A stretch of 64,000 nucleotides of DNA from Pseudomonas graminis (GCF_002093745.1 NZ_MTSB01000002.1:62001-126000); one strand, 5' to 3'; shown: positions 1 to 10,158, counted from the stretch's first letter. Notes: a model not told the origin generated them from the sequence alone. A program made the numbers and translations.

Positions 1-1052
1 TCGAGGACGAGGCCGAGCGCGAGCGGCTCAAGAAAGTGGTCAGTGATTGCGTCGCCCTTGAAGGCATCAAGGAGGCTGGCGGCTTTATCCTGCGCACCGC
101 TGCCGAAGGGGCGGGTGCCGACGAAATCCTCATGGACATTCGTTACCTGCGCAGGCTCTGGGATCAGATTGCCGAGCAGATCAAGACCGTCAGTCCGCCC
201 ACCGTGATTTACGAAGACCTCGGTCTGGCGTTGCGTACCCTGCGCGATCTGGTCAGCCCGCGCATCGAGAAAATCCGTATCGACTCCCGGGAAACCTTTC
301 AGAAGACCACGCAATTCGTGGCTGAACTGATGCCTGAAATTGCCGACCGTCTCGAGCATTATCCCGGCGAACGGCCGATCTTCGATCTGTACGGTGTCGA
401 GGACGAAATCCAGAAAGCCCTTGAACGCAAGGTGCCGCTCAAGTCGGGCGGGTATCTGGTGGTCGATCCGGCCGAGGCGATGAGCACCATCGATGTCAAC
501 ACCGGGGCGTTCGTGGGGCATCGCAACCTGGAAGAAACCATCTTCAAGACCAACCTGGAAGCGGCAACCGCCATTGCCCGCCAACTGCGCCTGCGCAACC
601 TAGGCGGCATTATCATCATCGACTTCATCGACATGGAAGACGGTGAACACCAGCGTCAGGTGCTGCGCACGCTCGAGAAGCAACTGGAGCGCGACCACGC
701 CAAGACCAACATCATCGGCATCACCGAGCTGGGTCTGGTGCAGATGACCCGCAAGCGTACCCGTGAGAGCCTTGAGCAGGTGCTGTGCGAACCCTGTCAT
801 TGCTGCGCAGGGCGCGGCAAGCTGAAAACACCCGAGACCATCTGTTACGAGATATTCCGTGAAATTCTGCGAGAAGCCCGGGCCTATCAGGCTGTGGGTT
901 ATCGCGTTCTGGCCAACCAGCGCGTGGTGGACCGATTGCTGGACGAAGAATCGGGCAATGTGGCTGAACTGGAGAGCTTTATTGGCCGGACCATCCGTTT
1001 TCAGGTAGAAACCATGTACTCGCAGGAACAATACGACGTGGTGCTGCTCTGA
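1..1052 (+). CDS. rng: Ribonuclease G, C-terminal part (5' end outside window)
   Basis: Endoribonuclease of the RNase E/G family, which processes the 5' end of 16S rRNA and turns over some mRNAs in the cytoplasm. The open frame enters from the left edge, so the S1 domain and start are missing. Visible are the catalytic-domain motif TIDVNTG, whose Asp is a metal ligand in the family, and the second acidic stretch IIIDFIDMED. The Cys-rich CEPCHCCAGRG near the C-terminus matches the zinc-link region. The protein ends soon after this, without the long RNase E scaffold tail, which identifies RNase G. yhdP follows in the same direction after 181 nt, as in other pseudomonads. Confidence 0.95.
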   Translation, partial: EDEAERERLKKVVSDCVALEGIKEAGGFILRTAAEGAGADEILMDIRYLRRLWDQIAEQIKTVSPPTVIYEDLGLALRTLRDLVSPRIEKIRIDSRETFQKTTQFVAELMPEIADRLEHYPGERPIFDLYGVEDEIQKALERKVPLKSGGYLVVDPAEAMSTIDVNTGAFVGHRNLEETIFKTNLEAATAIARQLRLRNLGGIIIIDFIDMEDGEHQRQVLRTLEKQLERDHAKTNIIGITELGLVQMTRKRTRESLEQVLCEPCHCCAGRGKLKTPETICYEIFREILREARAYQAVGYRVLANQRVVDRLLDEESGNVAELESFIGRTIRFQVETMYSQEQYDVVLL

Positions 1053-1233
1053 GGGTGCTGACCGTGTGAAAAGTGACAACGAGCGCCCGAAGGGTTTCTG
1101 GCAGGTATGCCGTTTTATCGAGAATGATGTGTGGCAAACGAGCAAAACCTGTACTTGACCGCACCTGCACAGTTGGGCCGGAATCAATTCGCCGATTCGA
1201 GTTTTTGCATCCCGCAACGGAGGGCATCCTGAG

Positions 1234-4200
1234 ATGGGACGTCTTCCTCGCATCGTTGCCACGCTGACTCGCTGGGGCCTCAGCCTGTGCGCATTGCTGC
1301 TGGTGCTCGCGGCGTTGTATGTCAGCCTTGGACGCCAGCTCACGCCGCTGGTCGCCGAATACCGTGTCGATGTAGAAACCAGAGCCGGCAGTGCGCTGGG
1401 CATGCCGCTGAGCATCGGCCGCCTGGAGGGTAGCTGGAGCCGATTTGCCCCGGTCTTGCTGGCCCACGATGTGATGATCGGTGAGGGCTCGAAGGCCTTG
1501 CGCCTGGACCGCGTGCGGGTGGTTCCCGACCTTTGGAAAAGCCTGCTGGCCCGCGACGTGCGAATCGCCCACCTTGAAGTAGACGGTCTGCAGTTCATTC
1601 TCAAGCAGGATCAGGACGGCCACTGGGCAGTGCAGGGCTTGCCGGTACGTGACGACAGCCCGTTCGACCCCGAGCAGGTATTCAATCAGATGCAGACGGT
1701 CGAGCACCTGTCGCTGCTCGACAGCCAGGTGACGGTGCAACCGTTTGACGCTGCGCCTCTGACCTTGACCTACGTAGACCTGAGCCTGACCACAGGCCGC
1801 TACCATCAGCGTCTCTACGCACGCCTGACCCTGCCGGACGGTCAGCCGTTGGCGCTGAACGTGCGCTCGCGCATCCAGGCCAGTCAGTGGAAAGACGGCG
1901 AAGCCGATGTCTACGCCAGCGTCCCGCAAAGCGACTGGGCCAAGTGGCTGCCGAAAAGCCTGACGCGTGAATGGACCTTGTCGACGCTGAAAGCCGGCGG
2001 CGAGTTGTGGATGAGCTGGGGCAAGGGCACCGTGCAAAGCGCCACTGCACGCCTCAATGCGCCGCAGATCAAAGGCGTTTACGCCGGTCGAAAGCCATCG
2101 ACCGTTGATAATCTGGCACTCAACGCCTGGTTCGCCCGCACAGACGCAGGTTTCGACCTCAATCTCGATTCACTGGCAATGAGCCTGGGCAGCAACCGTT
2201 GGGAAAGCCGTTTGCAGCTGACGCAAACCGCCGCCACGCCGGACAGCGAAGAGCTGTGGCATGTGCAGGCTGATCGCCTGGACCTTACGCCGCTCACGCC
2301 GCTGATCGACTCCCTCGCACCTTTGCCGGAAAAAGCGATGGCCGTGGTCGACGGTCTCAACGTCAAGGGTGGGCTGCGTAACGTTTTGCTGGATTACCGT
2401 CCTCAAGCCACGGGTGACAAACGCCTCGGTTTCGCGGCCAATCTGGACAATGTCGGTTTCAATGCGTATCGCGGTGCGCCCGCCGCTGGAAACGTCAGCG
2501 GTGCGATCAGCGGTGATCTGGGGCAGGGCGAACTGCGGCTCGACACCAATGACTTCATGCTGCACCTGGACCCGATCTTCGCCAAGCCGTGGTTTTACAA
2601 TAAAGCCAACGCGCGCCTCACCTGGAAGCTGGATGATCAGGCCTTCACCCTGATCGCCCCGTACATCAAAGTGCTGGGGGACGAGGGCAAGATCGCTGCG
2701 GACTTCCTGATCAAGATCCACCTCAGCCATGAACAGGAAGATTACATGGACCTACGCGTCGGCATGGTCGACGGCGACGGTCGCTATACCAGCAAGTACC
2801 TGCCGACCGAACTCAGCCCGGAACTCGATCACTGGCTGCGGACAGCGGTGGTGAGCGGGGCGGTCAAGCAAGGTTTTTTCCAGTACCAGGGGTCGCTGAA
2901 CAAGAGTTCACCCGACACCGCGCGGGTCATCAGTCTGTTTTTTGATGTCAGCAACGCAACGCTGGCGTTCCAGCCGGGCTGGCCTTCACTGACCGGTGTC
3001 GATGGCAAGGTGTACGTTGAAAACAGCGGCGTGCGCGTGAAGGCGAGCAAGGGGCAGTTGCTGGACACCAGAATCAGCAACGTGCTGGTCAATATTCCCC
3101 ACGTCCCGTCAGGGCAGGACAGTCACCTGTTGGTGGATGGCAATTTCTCCGGCAGCCTGGGCGACGGCCTGAAAATTCTTCAGCAAGCGCCGATTGGCAC
3201 GGGCAGTACGTTTGCCGGATGGCAAGGCGAAGGGCCGCTGGACGGTAAGCTGAAGCTGGACATCCCGCTGGCCAAGGGCGTCGAGCCTAAAGTCCTGGTG
3301 GATTTCAGCACGGACAATGCGCGCTTGAAACTGGCCGATCCGGTGCTGGAGCTGACTCGACTCAAAGGCGACTTCCGGTTCGACAGCAATAGCGGGCTGA
3401 GCGGCAAGGGCATCAAGGCGCAGGCATTTGATCGCCCGGTGACCGCAGACATCGCCGCCGAGGGCAAGCCGGGCGCCAATGTGACGCGCATTGTGGCAAA
3501 CGGCCAGATCACCGTGAAGAAACTGACTGACTGGCTGAGCGTCACTCAGCCGTTGCCGGTTTCCGGCGACCTGCCTTATCAGTTGCAGTTGACGCTGGAC
3601 ACCAAAGACAGCCCGATGTTGATCAACTCCACGCTCAAGGGCGTAGCGATTGACCTGCCTGCGCCGTTTGGCAAGACGGCCGATGAAGAGCGTCCGAGCG
3701 AATTTCGCATGACGTTGCAAGGCGCCGAGCGTCGACTGGGTGCCGCCTACGATAACCTCGCCAACTTTGCCTTCGCGGCGCCTGGCGGCAAGTTCGCCGA
3801 CGGACGTGGCGAACTGTACCTGGGCCGGGGCGGGGCGATAGTGCCTGATGCCAAAGGCGTGCGGATCCGTGGCGAATTGTCTGAGCTGGACGTCGCGCCT
3901 TGGCAGGAGCTGGCAGCACGTTATGCCGGTGGTGATCCGGGTGGCAGCGCCAAGCAATTGCTCAGCAGCGTGGACTTGCAGATCGGCAAGCTGACGGCGA
4001 TGGGCACGACGTTGAATGATGTGCGTGTTCAGTTGCAGCGCAACGCTGCAGCCTGGGCCTTGTCGCTGGACAGTGCGCTGGCCAAGGGCACTGCGCTGCT
4101 TCCGGACGCCAAGTCTGCGCCCATCGGCATCAACATGCTGTATGTGCGCCTGCCGGCTTCCGACCCGAAGGCAGCAGTGGTCGAAAACGCGCCCGACCCG

Positions 4201-5049
4201 CTGGCGAATATCGACCCGCGCAATATTCCGGCGCTGGACGTCAAGATCGCCCAGCTGTTTCAGGGCGACCAGTTGTTGGGTGCCTGGGCGCTGAAGATTC
4301 GCCCAACGCCTACCGGCATGCGTATGTCGGACCTGAGCCTGGGCCTCAAAGGCATTCTGCTGGAAGGTGACGGTGCGTGGGAAGGCGCACCGGGCGCCAG
4401 CAGCAGCTGGTTCAAGGGGCATCTGGCGGGCAAGAACCTGGCGGACGTGCTCAAGGCCTGGAACTTTGCGCCGACCGTGACCAGTGAAAGTTTCGAATTG
4501 AATGTTGACGGACGCTGGCCGGGGTCGCCTGCCTGGGTCGGTCTCAAACGCTATTCCGGCAGCCTGGATGCTACGTTGAACAGAGGGCAGTTTGTCGAGG
4601 TCGAGGGCGGTGCCCAGGCGTTGCGTGTATTCGGCCTGTTGAACTTCAACTCCATCGGTCGCCGTCTGCGGCTGGACTTCTCCGACCTGCTTGGTAAAGG
4701 TTTGAGCTATGACCGGGTCAAAGGGCTGTTGGTGGCCAGCGATGGCGTGTACGTCACGCGCAATCCGATCACCCTGACCGGGCCGTCCAGCAATCTGGAA
4801 CTCAACGGTACGCTGGACATGGTTCGCGACCGGGTTGACGCCAAACTGCTGGTGACGTTGCCGGTGACCAACAACCTGCCCATCGCCGCGCTGATTGTCG
4901 GCGCGCCTGCCATCGGCGGGGCGCTGTTTCTGGTCGACAAGCTGCTGGGCGACCGGGTTGCCCGTTTTGCCAGCGTGCAGTACAAGGTCGAAGGGCCGTG
5001 GAAAGAACCGAAGATCACATTCGACAAGCCATTTGAGAAACCTCAGTAG
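1234..5049 (+). CDS. yhdP: AsmA-like envelope protein YhdP (DUF3971)
   Basis: Very large (1271 aa) inner-membrane-anchored periplasmic protein. YhdP, with TamB and YdbH, is known to support phospholipid transport to the outer membrane. One membrane segment lies at about residues 9-32. The rest is a long beta-rich repetitive region typical of AsmA/DUF3971 proteins, ending in a conserved block near ARFASVQYKVEGPW. The ATG at 1234 has a good ribosome site (ACGGAGG) upstream. It sits between rng and the nitrilase gene, the usual Pseudomonas context. A 723-codon minus-strand open frame over the 3' half is a codon-bias shadow. Confidence 0.93.
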   Translation: MGRLPRIVATLTRWGLSLCALLLVLAALYVSLGRQLTPLVAEYRVDVETRAGSALGMPLSIGRLEGSWSRFAPVLLAHDVMIGEGSKALRLDRVRVVPDLWKSLLARDVRIAHLEVDGLQFILKQDQDGHWAVQGLPVRDDSPFDPEQVFNQMQTVEHLSLLDSQVTVQPFDAAPLTLTYVDLSLTTGRYHQRLYARLTLPDGQPLALNVRSRIQASQWKDGEADVYASVPQSDWAKWLPKSLTREWTLSTLKAGGELWMSWGKGTVQSATARLNAPQIKGVYAGRKPSTVDNLALNAWFARTDAGFDLNLDSLAMSLGSNRWESRLQLTQTAATPDSEELWHVQADRLDLTPLTPLIDSLAPLPEKAMAVVDGLNVKGGLRNVLLDYRPQATGDKRLGFAANLDNVGFNAYRGAPAAGNVSGAISGDLGQGELRLDTNDFMLHLDPIFAKPWFYNKANARLTWKLDDQAFTLIAPYIKVLGDEGKIAADFLIKIHLSHEQEDYMDLRVGMVDGDGRYTSKYLPTELSPELDHWLRTAVVSGAVKQGFFQYQGSLNKSSPDTARVISLFFDVSNATLAFQPGWPSLTGVDGKVYVENSGVRVKASKGQLLDTRISNVLVNIPHVPSGQDSHLLVDGNFSGSLGDGLKILQQAPIGTGSTFAGWQGEGPLDGKLKLDIPLAKGVEPKVLVDFSTDNARLKLADPVLELTRLKGDFRFDSNSGLSGKGIKAQAFDRPVTADIAAEGKPGANVTRIVANGQITVKKLTDWLSVTQPLPVSGDLPYQLQLTLDTKDSPMLINSTLKGVAIDLPAPFGKTADEERPSEFRMTLQGAERRLGAAYDNLANFAFAAPGGKFADGRGELYLGRGGAIVPDAKGVRIRGELSELDVAPWQELAARYAGGDPGGSAKQLLSSVDLQIGKLTAMGTTLNDVRVQLQRNAAAWALSLDSALAKGTALLPDAKSAPIGINMLYVRLPASDPKAAVVENAPDPLANIDPRNIPALDVKIAQLFQGDQLLGAWALKIRPTPTGMRMSDLSLGLKGILLEGDGAWEGAPGASSSWFKGHLAGKNLADVLKAWNFAPTVTSESFELNVDGRWPGSPAWVGLKRYSGSLDATLNRGQFVEVEGGAQALRVFGLLNFNSIGRRLRLDFSDLLGKGLSYDRVKGLLVASDGVYVTRNPITLTGPSSNLELNGTLDMVRDRVDAKLLVTLPVTNNLPIAALIVGAPAIGGALFLVDKLLGDRVARFASVQYKVEGPWKEPKITFDKPFEKPQ

Positions 5050-5097
5050 CGCCGCATGGCGTACAGTGGTGGCCATGTCATCAAGGAGCGGGGCGCG

Positions 5098-5943
5098 ATG
5101 TCTTTTGCCGTGATTCAGATGGTCAGCCAGAGCGACGTCGAAGCCAACCTGAGCCGCGCACGTGCGTTGCTGGAACAGGCTGCCGAAGGGGGCGCCAGGC
5201 TGGCAGTGCTGCCTGAAAACTTCGTGGCGATGGGTCGCCGCGACGTGGCTGATATCGGTCGTGCCGAGGCATTGGGGCAAGGCCCGATCCTGCCGTGGTT
5301 GAAACTGGCCGCTCGCGACCTCAAGTTATGGATTGTTGCCGGAACCTTGCCGCTGCCGCCGACTGACCGGCCCGATGGCAAGGTGACGGCGTGTTCATTG
5401 CTGATCGACGAACACGGCGAACAGGTCGCACGGTATGACAAGCTGCACCTGTTCGATGTGGACGTTGCCGACCGTCGAGGCCGTTACCGGGAATCAGACG
5501 ACTATGCTCATGGCAACAAGGTTGTGGTGGCTGACACACCTGTCGGTCGTCTGGGGTTGACGGTCTGTTACGACCTGCGTTTTCCCGAGCTGTACACCGC
5601 GCTGCGCGAAGCGGGCGCTGAACTGATTACCGCGCCGTCGGCATTTACGGCGGTCACGGGGGCTGCGCACTGGGACATTCTGATCCGGGCGCGGGCCATC
5701 GAAACCCAGTGTTACCTGCTGGCGTCGGCACAAGGCGGGGTCCATCCGGGGCCTCGCGAGACTTACGGGCACGCGGCCATTATCGATCCATGGGGCCGTG
5801 TGCTGGCTCAGCAAGCGCAGGGTGAAGCCGTGCTGCTGGCCACACGTGACAGTGAAGAACAAGCGTCCATACGGACGCGGATGCCGGTGTCCAGTCACCG
5901 GCGCTTTTTTTCGCAGGACGCCATGCGTCCTGCTTCGGAGTAA
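5098..5943 (+). CDS. Carbon-nitrogen hydrolase (nitrilase superfamily, Nit/YafV-like)
   Basis: Amidase of the nitrilase superfamily, 281 aa. The catalytic triad is visible as Glu40 (LPENF), Lys115 (YDKLHLFDV) and Cys157 ([11 protein letters not shown]). Relatives of this length include Nit1/NitFhit-type enzymes that hydrolyse deaminated glutathione, so metabolite repair is the likely job; the substrate is inferred. The start is placed at ATG 5098 because AAGGAG lies 9 nt upstream at 5083-5088; an in-frame ATG at 5056 would add 14 unconserved-looking residues. It lies 48 nt after yhdP and 2 nt before tldD, so it is probably co-transcribed with tldD. Confidence 0.92.
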   Translation: MSFAVIQMVSQSDVEANLSRARALLEQAAEGGARLAVLPENFVAMGRRDVADIGRAEALGQGPILPWLKLAARDLKLWIVAGTLPLPPTDRPDGKVTACSLLIDEHGEQVARYDKLHLFDVDVADRRGRYRESDDYAHGNKVVVADTPVGRLGLTVCYDLRFPELYTALREAGAELITAPSAFTAVTGAAHWDILIRARAIETQCYLLASAQGGVHPGPRETYGHAAIIDPWGRVLAQQAQGEAVLLATRDSEEQASIRTRMPVSSHRRFFSQDAMRPASE

Positions 5944-5945
5944 AT

Positions 5946-7388
5946 ATGAGTGAACTGTCCTCAGTCAGCGAACACCTTCTGGCACCTGGCGGCCTGACCC
6001 TCGACAGCCTGCAATCGGTGTTGGGTGAGCTTGCCGGGCCTGGCATCGACGCGGCTGATCTGTATTTTCAGGGGATGATCTCCGAGTCATGGTCGCTCGA
6101 AGACGGCATCGTCAAGGAAGGCAGTTTCAATCTCGATCAAGGCGTGGGTGTGCGCGCTCAGTCGGGTGAGAAGACCGGCTTCGCGTACAGCAACGCCATC
6201 ACTGCCGATGCATTGAGCGCGGCGGCCCGTGCTGCCCGCTCTATTTCCCGCGCCGGCCAGAATGGTCAGGTGCAGGCCTTCAAGTCACAGGAAGTGGCCC
6301 ATTTATTATATGCCCCGGATAACCCCCTGGAAGTGCTGAGCCGTGCCGAGAAAGTCGACCTGCTCAAGCGCATCGATGTCGCCACGCGCGCGCTGGATTC
6401 GCGCATTCAGCAGGTCTCGGTGAGCATGGCCGGCGTCTGGGAACGCATTCTGGTGGCTGCCGCCGATGGCAGTCTGGCCGCCGACGTGCGCCCGCTGGTG
6501 CGCTTCAATGTGAGCGTCATTGTCGAGCAGAACGGCCGTCGCGAACGGGGCGGGCACGGCGGTGGCGGACGCACCGACTATCGTTATTTTCTGAATGATG
6601 ACCGTGCGATGGGCTATGCCCGTGAAGCGTTGCGTCAGGCACTGGTCAATCTGGAAGCGATTCCTGCACCAGCGGGCACGTTGCCGGTCGTGCTGGGTTC
6701 CGGCTGGTCCGGCGTTCTGCTGCACGAGGCGGTAGGCCACGGCCTGGAAGGCGATTTCAACCGCAAGGGCAGTTCGGCCTACAGCGGGCGAATGGGCGAG
6801 ATGGTCGCGTCGAAACTCTGCACCATCGTGGATGACGGCACCCTGGCCGGACGTCGTGGGTCGCTGGGCGTCGATGACGAAGGGACGCCGACCGAATGCA
6901 CCACGCTGATCGAGAATGGCGTGCTCAAGGGCTACATGCAGGACAAGCTCAACGCCCGACTGATGGACGTGGCACGAACCGGCAACGGTCGTCGCGAGTC
7001 CTACGCCCATCTGCCGATGCCGCGCATGACCAACACTTACATGCTGGGCGGGCAGAGCGATCCGCAGGAAATCATCGCGTCGGTGAAGCGCGGCATCTAC
7101 TGCGCCAACCTCGGCGGCGGGCAGGTGGACATCACCAGCGGCAAGTTCGTGTTTTCGACCAGTGAGGCTTACCTGATCGAAGACGGCAAGATCACGGCGC
7201 CCGTGAAAGGTGCGACCTTGATCGGCAACGGGCCTGAAGCGATGAGCCGAGTGTCGATGGTCGGTAATGATCTGTCGCTGGACAGCGGCGTGGGTACGTG
7301 CGGGAAGGATGGTCAGTCAGTGCCGGTCGGTGTGGGCCAGCCTACCTTGAAGATCGATGCGATCACGGTCGGCGGCACAGGCAACTGA
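5946..7388 (+). CDS. tldD: Metalloprotease subunit TldD
   Basis: TldD forms a heterodimer with TldE/PmbA. The pair is a zinc protease that degrades unfolded peptides, matures microcin-type peptides and processes CcdA antitoxin in enterobacteria. The 480-aa protein carries the HEAVGH metal-binding motif at residues 260-265 and a glycine-rich conserved C-terminal domain. The ATG at 5946 starts 2 nt after the upstream nitrilase stop, implying translational coupling. The partner pmbA lies downstream, separated by yjgA on the other strand. No candidate peptide substrate is encoded next to it. Confidence 0.96.
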   Translation: MSELSSVSEHLLAPGGLTLDSLQSVLGELAGPGIDAADLYFQGMISESWSLEDGIVKEGSFNLDQGVGVRAQSGEKTGFAYSNAITADALSAAARAARSISRAGQNGQVQAFKSQEVAHLLYAPDNPLEVLSRAEKVDLLKRIDVATRALDSRIQQVSVSMAGVWERILVAAADGSLAADVRPLVRFNVSVIVEQNGRRERGGHGGGGRTDYRYFLNDDRAMGYAREALRQALVNLEAIPAPAGTLPVVLGSGWSGVLLHEAVGHGLEGDFNRKGSSAYSGRMGEMVASKLCTIVDDGTLAGRRGSLGVDDEGTPTECTTLIENGVLKGYMQDKLNARLMDVARTGNGRRESYAHLPMPRMTNTYMLGGQSDPQEIIASVKRGIYCANLGGGQVDITSGKFVFSTSEAYLIEDGKITAPVKGATLIGNGPEAMSRVSMVGNDLSLDSGVGTCGKDGQSVPVGVGQPTLKIDAITVGGTGN

Positions 7389-7436
7389 AGGTGAGTCGGG
7401 GCCAGCAACCAGCCGTTGCCTGCCCCGAGATCGATA

Positions 7437-7958
7437 TCAACGCAGACCGCGTTGAAGTTCGTCCAGCTCACGGATGTATTTGAAGATTTTGCGGCTTGTG
7501 GCCGGCGGTTTGTTACGCGCCACTTCGTGTTGCGCCTGACGGATCAGCGAACGCAATTGCTGACGGTCGGCGTCGGGGTATTCGATAACGAACTTCTCGA
7601 GGTCGGCGTCATCACCCGCGATCAGGCGGTCTCGCCAGCGCTCCAGATTGTGAAAACGTTCGTTGTATTGGCGAGTGGAGGCATCGAGTTGGTCCAGCAG
7701 CACAAGAATGGCTTCCTGGTCCTGATCGCGCATCAGCTTGCCGATGAACAGAATATGCCGTTTTCGGGCGATGTTGGCCGTGTGCTTGGGCGCTTCGGCC
7801 AGAGCCTTGCGCAAGGCGTCGGTCAGCGGCAGCTTGGCCAGTACATCGGCTTTGAGTGTTGTCAGTCGCTCGCCAAGGTCAACCAGAGCATGCAGCTCTC
7901 GTTTGACCTGGGTTTTGCTTTTCTCCCCGTCGAGGGAGTCGTCGTAAGAATCAACCAT
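7437..7958 (-). CDS. yjgA: Ribosome-associated protein YjgA/DarP (DUF615)
   Basis: Small, charged, mainly helical protein of 173 aa in the DUF615 family. The E. coli member (YjgA/DarP) binds late 50S assembly intermediates. The sequence is rich in Lys/Arg/Glu, with a conserved [17 protein letters not shown] stretch and a basic C-terminus. The start is set at 7958 (MVDSYDD); an upstream start at 7973 adds five residues. It is encoded antisense between tldD and pmbA, an arrangement also found in other pseudomonads, and its 5' end is 108 nt from the pmbA start on the opposite strand. Confidence 0.9.
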
Positions 7959-8065
7959 GGGGGCCGTCCGCAAATAAACGCCGCCATGATAACCAGTCGA
8001 GGGCCGCTTGTCCGGCCCGGTCGGTATTCGGCCTGTGCTGAAAGAAGAATTTGATGGAGAAAGTC

Positions 8066-9412
8066 ATGAGTGCAACCCAAAGCGTCGGCCCACAGGCCTT
8101 GCCCGAGCTGCAGGAACAGGTCGAGCAGATCATCGCTGAAGCCAGGCGTCAGGGCGCCAGCGCCTGCGAAGTTGCCGTGTCAGTGGACCAGGGGCTGTCG
8201 ACATCGGTCCGTCAGCGTGAAGTCGAAACCGTCGAATTCAACCGTGACCAAGGCTTCGGTATCACCCTGTATGTAGGGCAGCGCAAAGGTTCGGCCAGCA
8301 CCTCGGCCACAGGCGCCGATGCGATTCGTGAAACGGTGGCTGCTGCACTGGCGATTGCCGAGCACACCTCCGAGGACGAAAGCTCCGGGCTGGCCGATGC
8401 TGCGCTGATGGCCAGGGAAGTCATGGACTTCGATCTGTATCACGCCTGGGACATCACGCCCGAACAAGCCATCGAGAAAGCGCTGATCTGCGAAGCGGCA
8501 GCCTTTGATGCCGACAGCCGGATCAAGAACGCTGACGGCACCACCCTTAACACTCACCAGGGTTGCCGCGTGTACGGCAACAGCAATGGTTTCATCGGGG
8601 GCTATGCGTCGACTCGCCATAGCCTGAGTTGCGTGATGATCGCTGAAGGCGAAGGCCAGATGCAGCGTGACTACTGGTACGACGTCAACCGTAAAGGCTC
8701 GTTGCTGGCCGATGCCCAAAGCATTGGTCGCAAGGCAGCGTTACGCGCAGCGAGCCGTCTGGGCGCGCGCCCTGTGCCGACCTGTGAGGTGCCCGTGCTG
8801 TTTGCCGCCGAGCTGGCGGGTGGGCTGTTCGGCAGCTTTCTCGGTGCGATCTCGGGCGGCAGCCTGTATCGCAAGTCGTCGTTCCTCGAAGGCTCGCTTG
8901 GCCAACGGTTGTTTCCGGAGTGGATGACCATTGATGAGCGTCCGCACCTGATGCACGCGATGGGCAGTTCGGCGTTCGACAGCGATGGTCTGGCGACCTA
9001 CGCCAAACCGTTCGTGGAAAACGGCGATCTGGTGTCTTACGTGCTGAGCACTTATTCCGGTCGCAAACTGGGCATGCCAAGCACTGCCAATGCGGGCGGC
9101 GTACATAACCTGTTCGTGACTCACGGTTCCGAGGATCAGGACGCGCTGATCCGACGCATGGGCCGTGGTTTGCTGGTCACTGAGTTGATGGGCAGCGGCC
9201 TGAACATGGTGACGGGTGACTATTCCCGGGGCGCCGCAGGTTTCTGGGTCGAGAACGGCGAGATTCAGTTCCCGGTTCAGGAAGTGACCATTGCCGGTAA
9301 CATGCGCGACATGTTCAAGCAAATCGTCGCGGTCGGCAGCGATCTTGAATTGCGCAGCAACATCCGCACCGGCTCGGTCCTGATCGAACGCATGATGGTC
9401 GCGGGAAGCTGA
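8066..9412 (+). CDS. pmbA: Metalloprotease subunit PmbA/TldE
   Basis: Partner subunit of TldD, 448 aa. It shares the TldD fold but lacks the HExxxH zinc motif, as expected for TldE, which shapes the proteolytic chamber. Conserved features include the QREVETVEF region near the N-terminus and GGVHNLFVTHG in the C-terminal domain. The start is ATG 8066 with GGAGAA a few bases upstream; in-frame TTG 8051 and ATG 8054 are less likely. An 11-bp perfect inverted repeat follows the stop. Confidence 0.95.
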   Translation: MSATQSVGPQALPELQEQVEQIIAEARRQGASACEVAVSVDQGLSTSVRQREVETVEFNRDQGFGITLYVGQRKGSASTSATGADAIRETVAAALAIAEHTSEDESSGLADAALMAREVMDFDLYHAWDITPEQAIEKALICEAAAFDADSRIKNADGTTLNTHQGCRVYGNSNGFIGGYASTRHSLSCVMIAEGEGQMQRDYWYDVNRKGSLLADAQSIGRKAALRAASRLGARPVPTCEVPVLFAAELAGGLFGSFLGAISGGSLYRKSSFLEGSLGQRLFPEWMTIDERPHLMHAMGSSAFDSDGLATYAKPFVENGDLVSYVLSTYSGRKLGMPSTANAGGVHNLFVTHGSEDQDALIRRMGRGLLVTELMGSGLNMVTGDYSRGAAGFWVENGEIQFPVQEVTIAGNMRDMFKQIVAVGSDLELRSNIRTGSVLIERMMVAGS

Positions 9413-9437
9413 GTCCCTTACCCGCCTGACCAGATCC

Positions 9438-9462
9438 CATGCCAATGCTCTGCATTGGCATG
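9438..9462. repeat. Perfect 11-bp inverted repeat downstream of pmbA
   Basis: CATGCCAATGC and its exact complement GCATTGGCATG are separated by only TCT. The hairpin starts 26 nt after the pmbA stop. There is no T-run, so it may be a weak terminator, an mRNA 3' stabiliser or a protein-binding site. The remaining sequence up to 9600 shows no gene. Confidence 0.6.
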
Positions 9463-9615
9463 CCGTCCACGACACTCCGCTTCACACATCTTTGCCGCGT
9501 TACGCCCTCCAGATCAAAAAAGTCATGAGCCTTCGACAGCTCCTGGCGCCTCGCCTTATCCTCTTTTCAAGAATCAATCTCATCAACGGGCTTGTGTTGA
9601 GTCAAAATCTCATTT

Positions 9616-9634
9616 AATAATGAATATCATTTGA
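9616..9634. promoter_or_regulatory. Putative Fur box upstream of orfX-sodA
   Basis: The 19-bp segment AATAATGAATATCATTTGA matches 13 of 19 positions of the classical Fur consensus, including both inner half-sites (ATAATGA and ATCATT). It lies about 60 nt before the TPR-like gene, in an AT-rich stretch that looks like a promoter. In P. aeruginosa the equivalent operon (fagA-fumC-orfX-sodA) is Fur-repressed, so iron control of MnSOD here is a reasonable inference. Confidence 0.6.
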
Positions 9635-9695
9635 AGGTGTGTTGTGGTCGCTGGTATCACGTGATCCGGCCAGCCAGCGCCTCAGGAGGTAAGTC

Positions 9696-10157
9696 ATGCA
9701 GCATTGGAAACGCACCATTGAACAGGCCAATCGCTGTTTCAGTCTCGGTGAATGGGTCGAGGCCCGAGAGCTGTACCTCCAGGCGCTGGCGCTGGCGCAG
9801 GTGCTGTTCGAGCGCTGGGCGGATGTCGATGAGGCCGTCGCTGCCTGCGTGATTTCCCATCACAACCTGGCGGACCTGCACCTCAGCCTCGGTCAGCCGG
9901 AGGAAAGTGCGGAGTACCTGTGTGCGATCCATCAGCACCTGCTGCAGACCATGCAGAGCCAGCGCCTGCCGCCGTCCTTGCGTCAGGCGGCGTTGCGCCA
10001 CAGCAGTAAAACCTACGCCGAGCTGCTGAGTTTTATCAGCGAGCACGGCGAGTACCCGCGCACCCACCGGCTGCTGAGCAGCAACAGCGAGCACCTTCGC
10101 TCTTCGTTACAGCACGACAGGGCTGTCTCGTCCGGCTTTTTTCACGGAGCACATTGA
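9696..10157 (+). CDS. Small TPR-like protein of the sodA operon (OrfX-like)
   Basis: A 153-aa soluble protein of unknown biochemical role. Its position directly before sodA matches the orfX gene of the iron-regulated fagA-fumC-orfX-sodA operon of P. aeruginosa. The sequence shows two helix-turn-helix units of tetratricopeptide type: one around residues 8-33 ([20 protein letters not shown]) and one around 48-78 ([20 protein letters not shown]). It is therefore probably a protein-binding scaffold. A very strong ribosome site (AGGAGGT) precedes ATG 9696, and the stop is 1 nt before the sodA start, so the two are co-translated. No signal peptide or membrane segment is visible. Confidence 0.85.
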   Translation: MQHWKRTIEQANRCFSLGEWVEARELYLQALALAQVLFERWADVDEAVAACVISHHNLADLHLSLGQPEESAEYLCAIHQHLLQTMQSQRLPPSLRQAALRHSSKTYAELLSFISEHGEYPRTHRLLSSNSEHLRSSLQHDRAVSSGFFHGAH

Positions 10158-10158
10158 T

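Noticed and set aside
1053..1233. Possible small gene between rng and yhdP
   Set aside because: A 64-codon frame exists but has no ribosome site and runs into the yhdP start in another frame; nothing supports coding.
3109..5280. A 723-codon open frame antisense to yhdP
   Set aside because: Shadow of a GC-rich gene; composition rich in Arg, His and Gln, no motif, no ribosome site.
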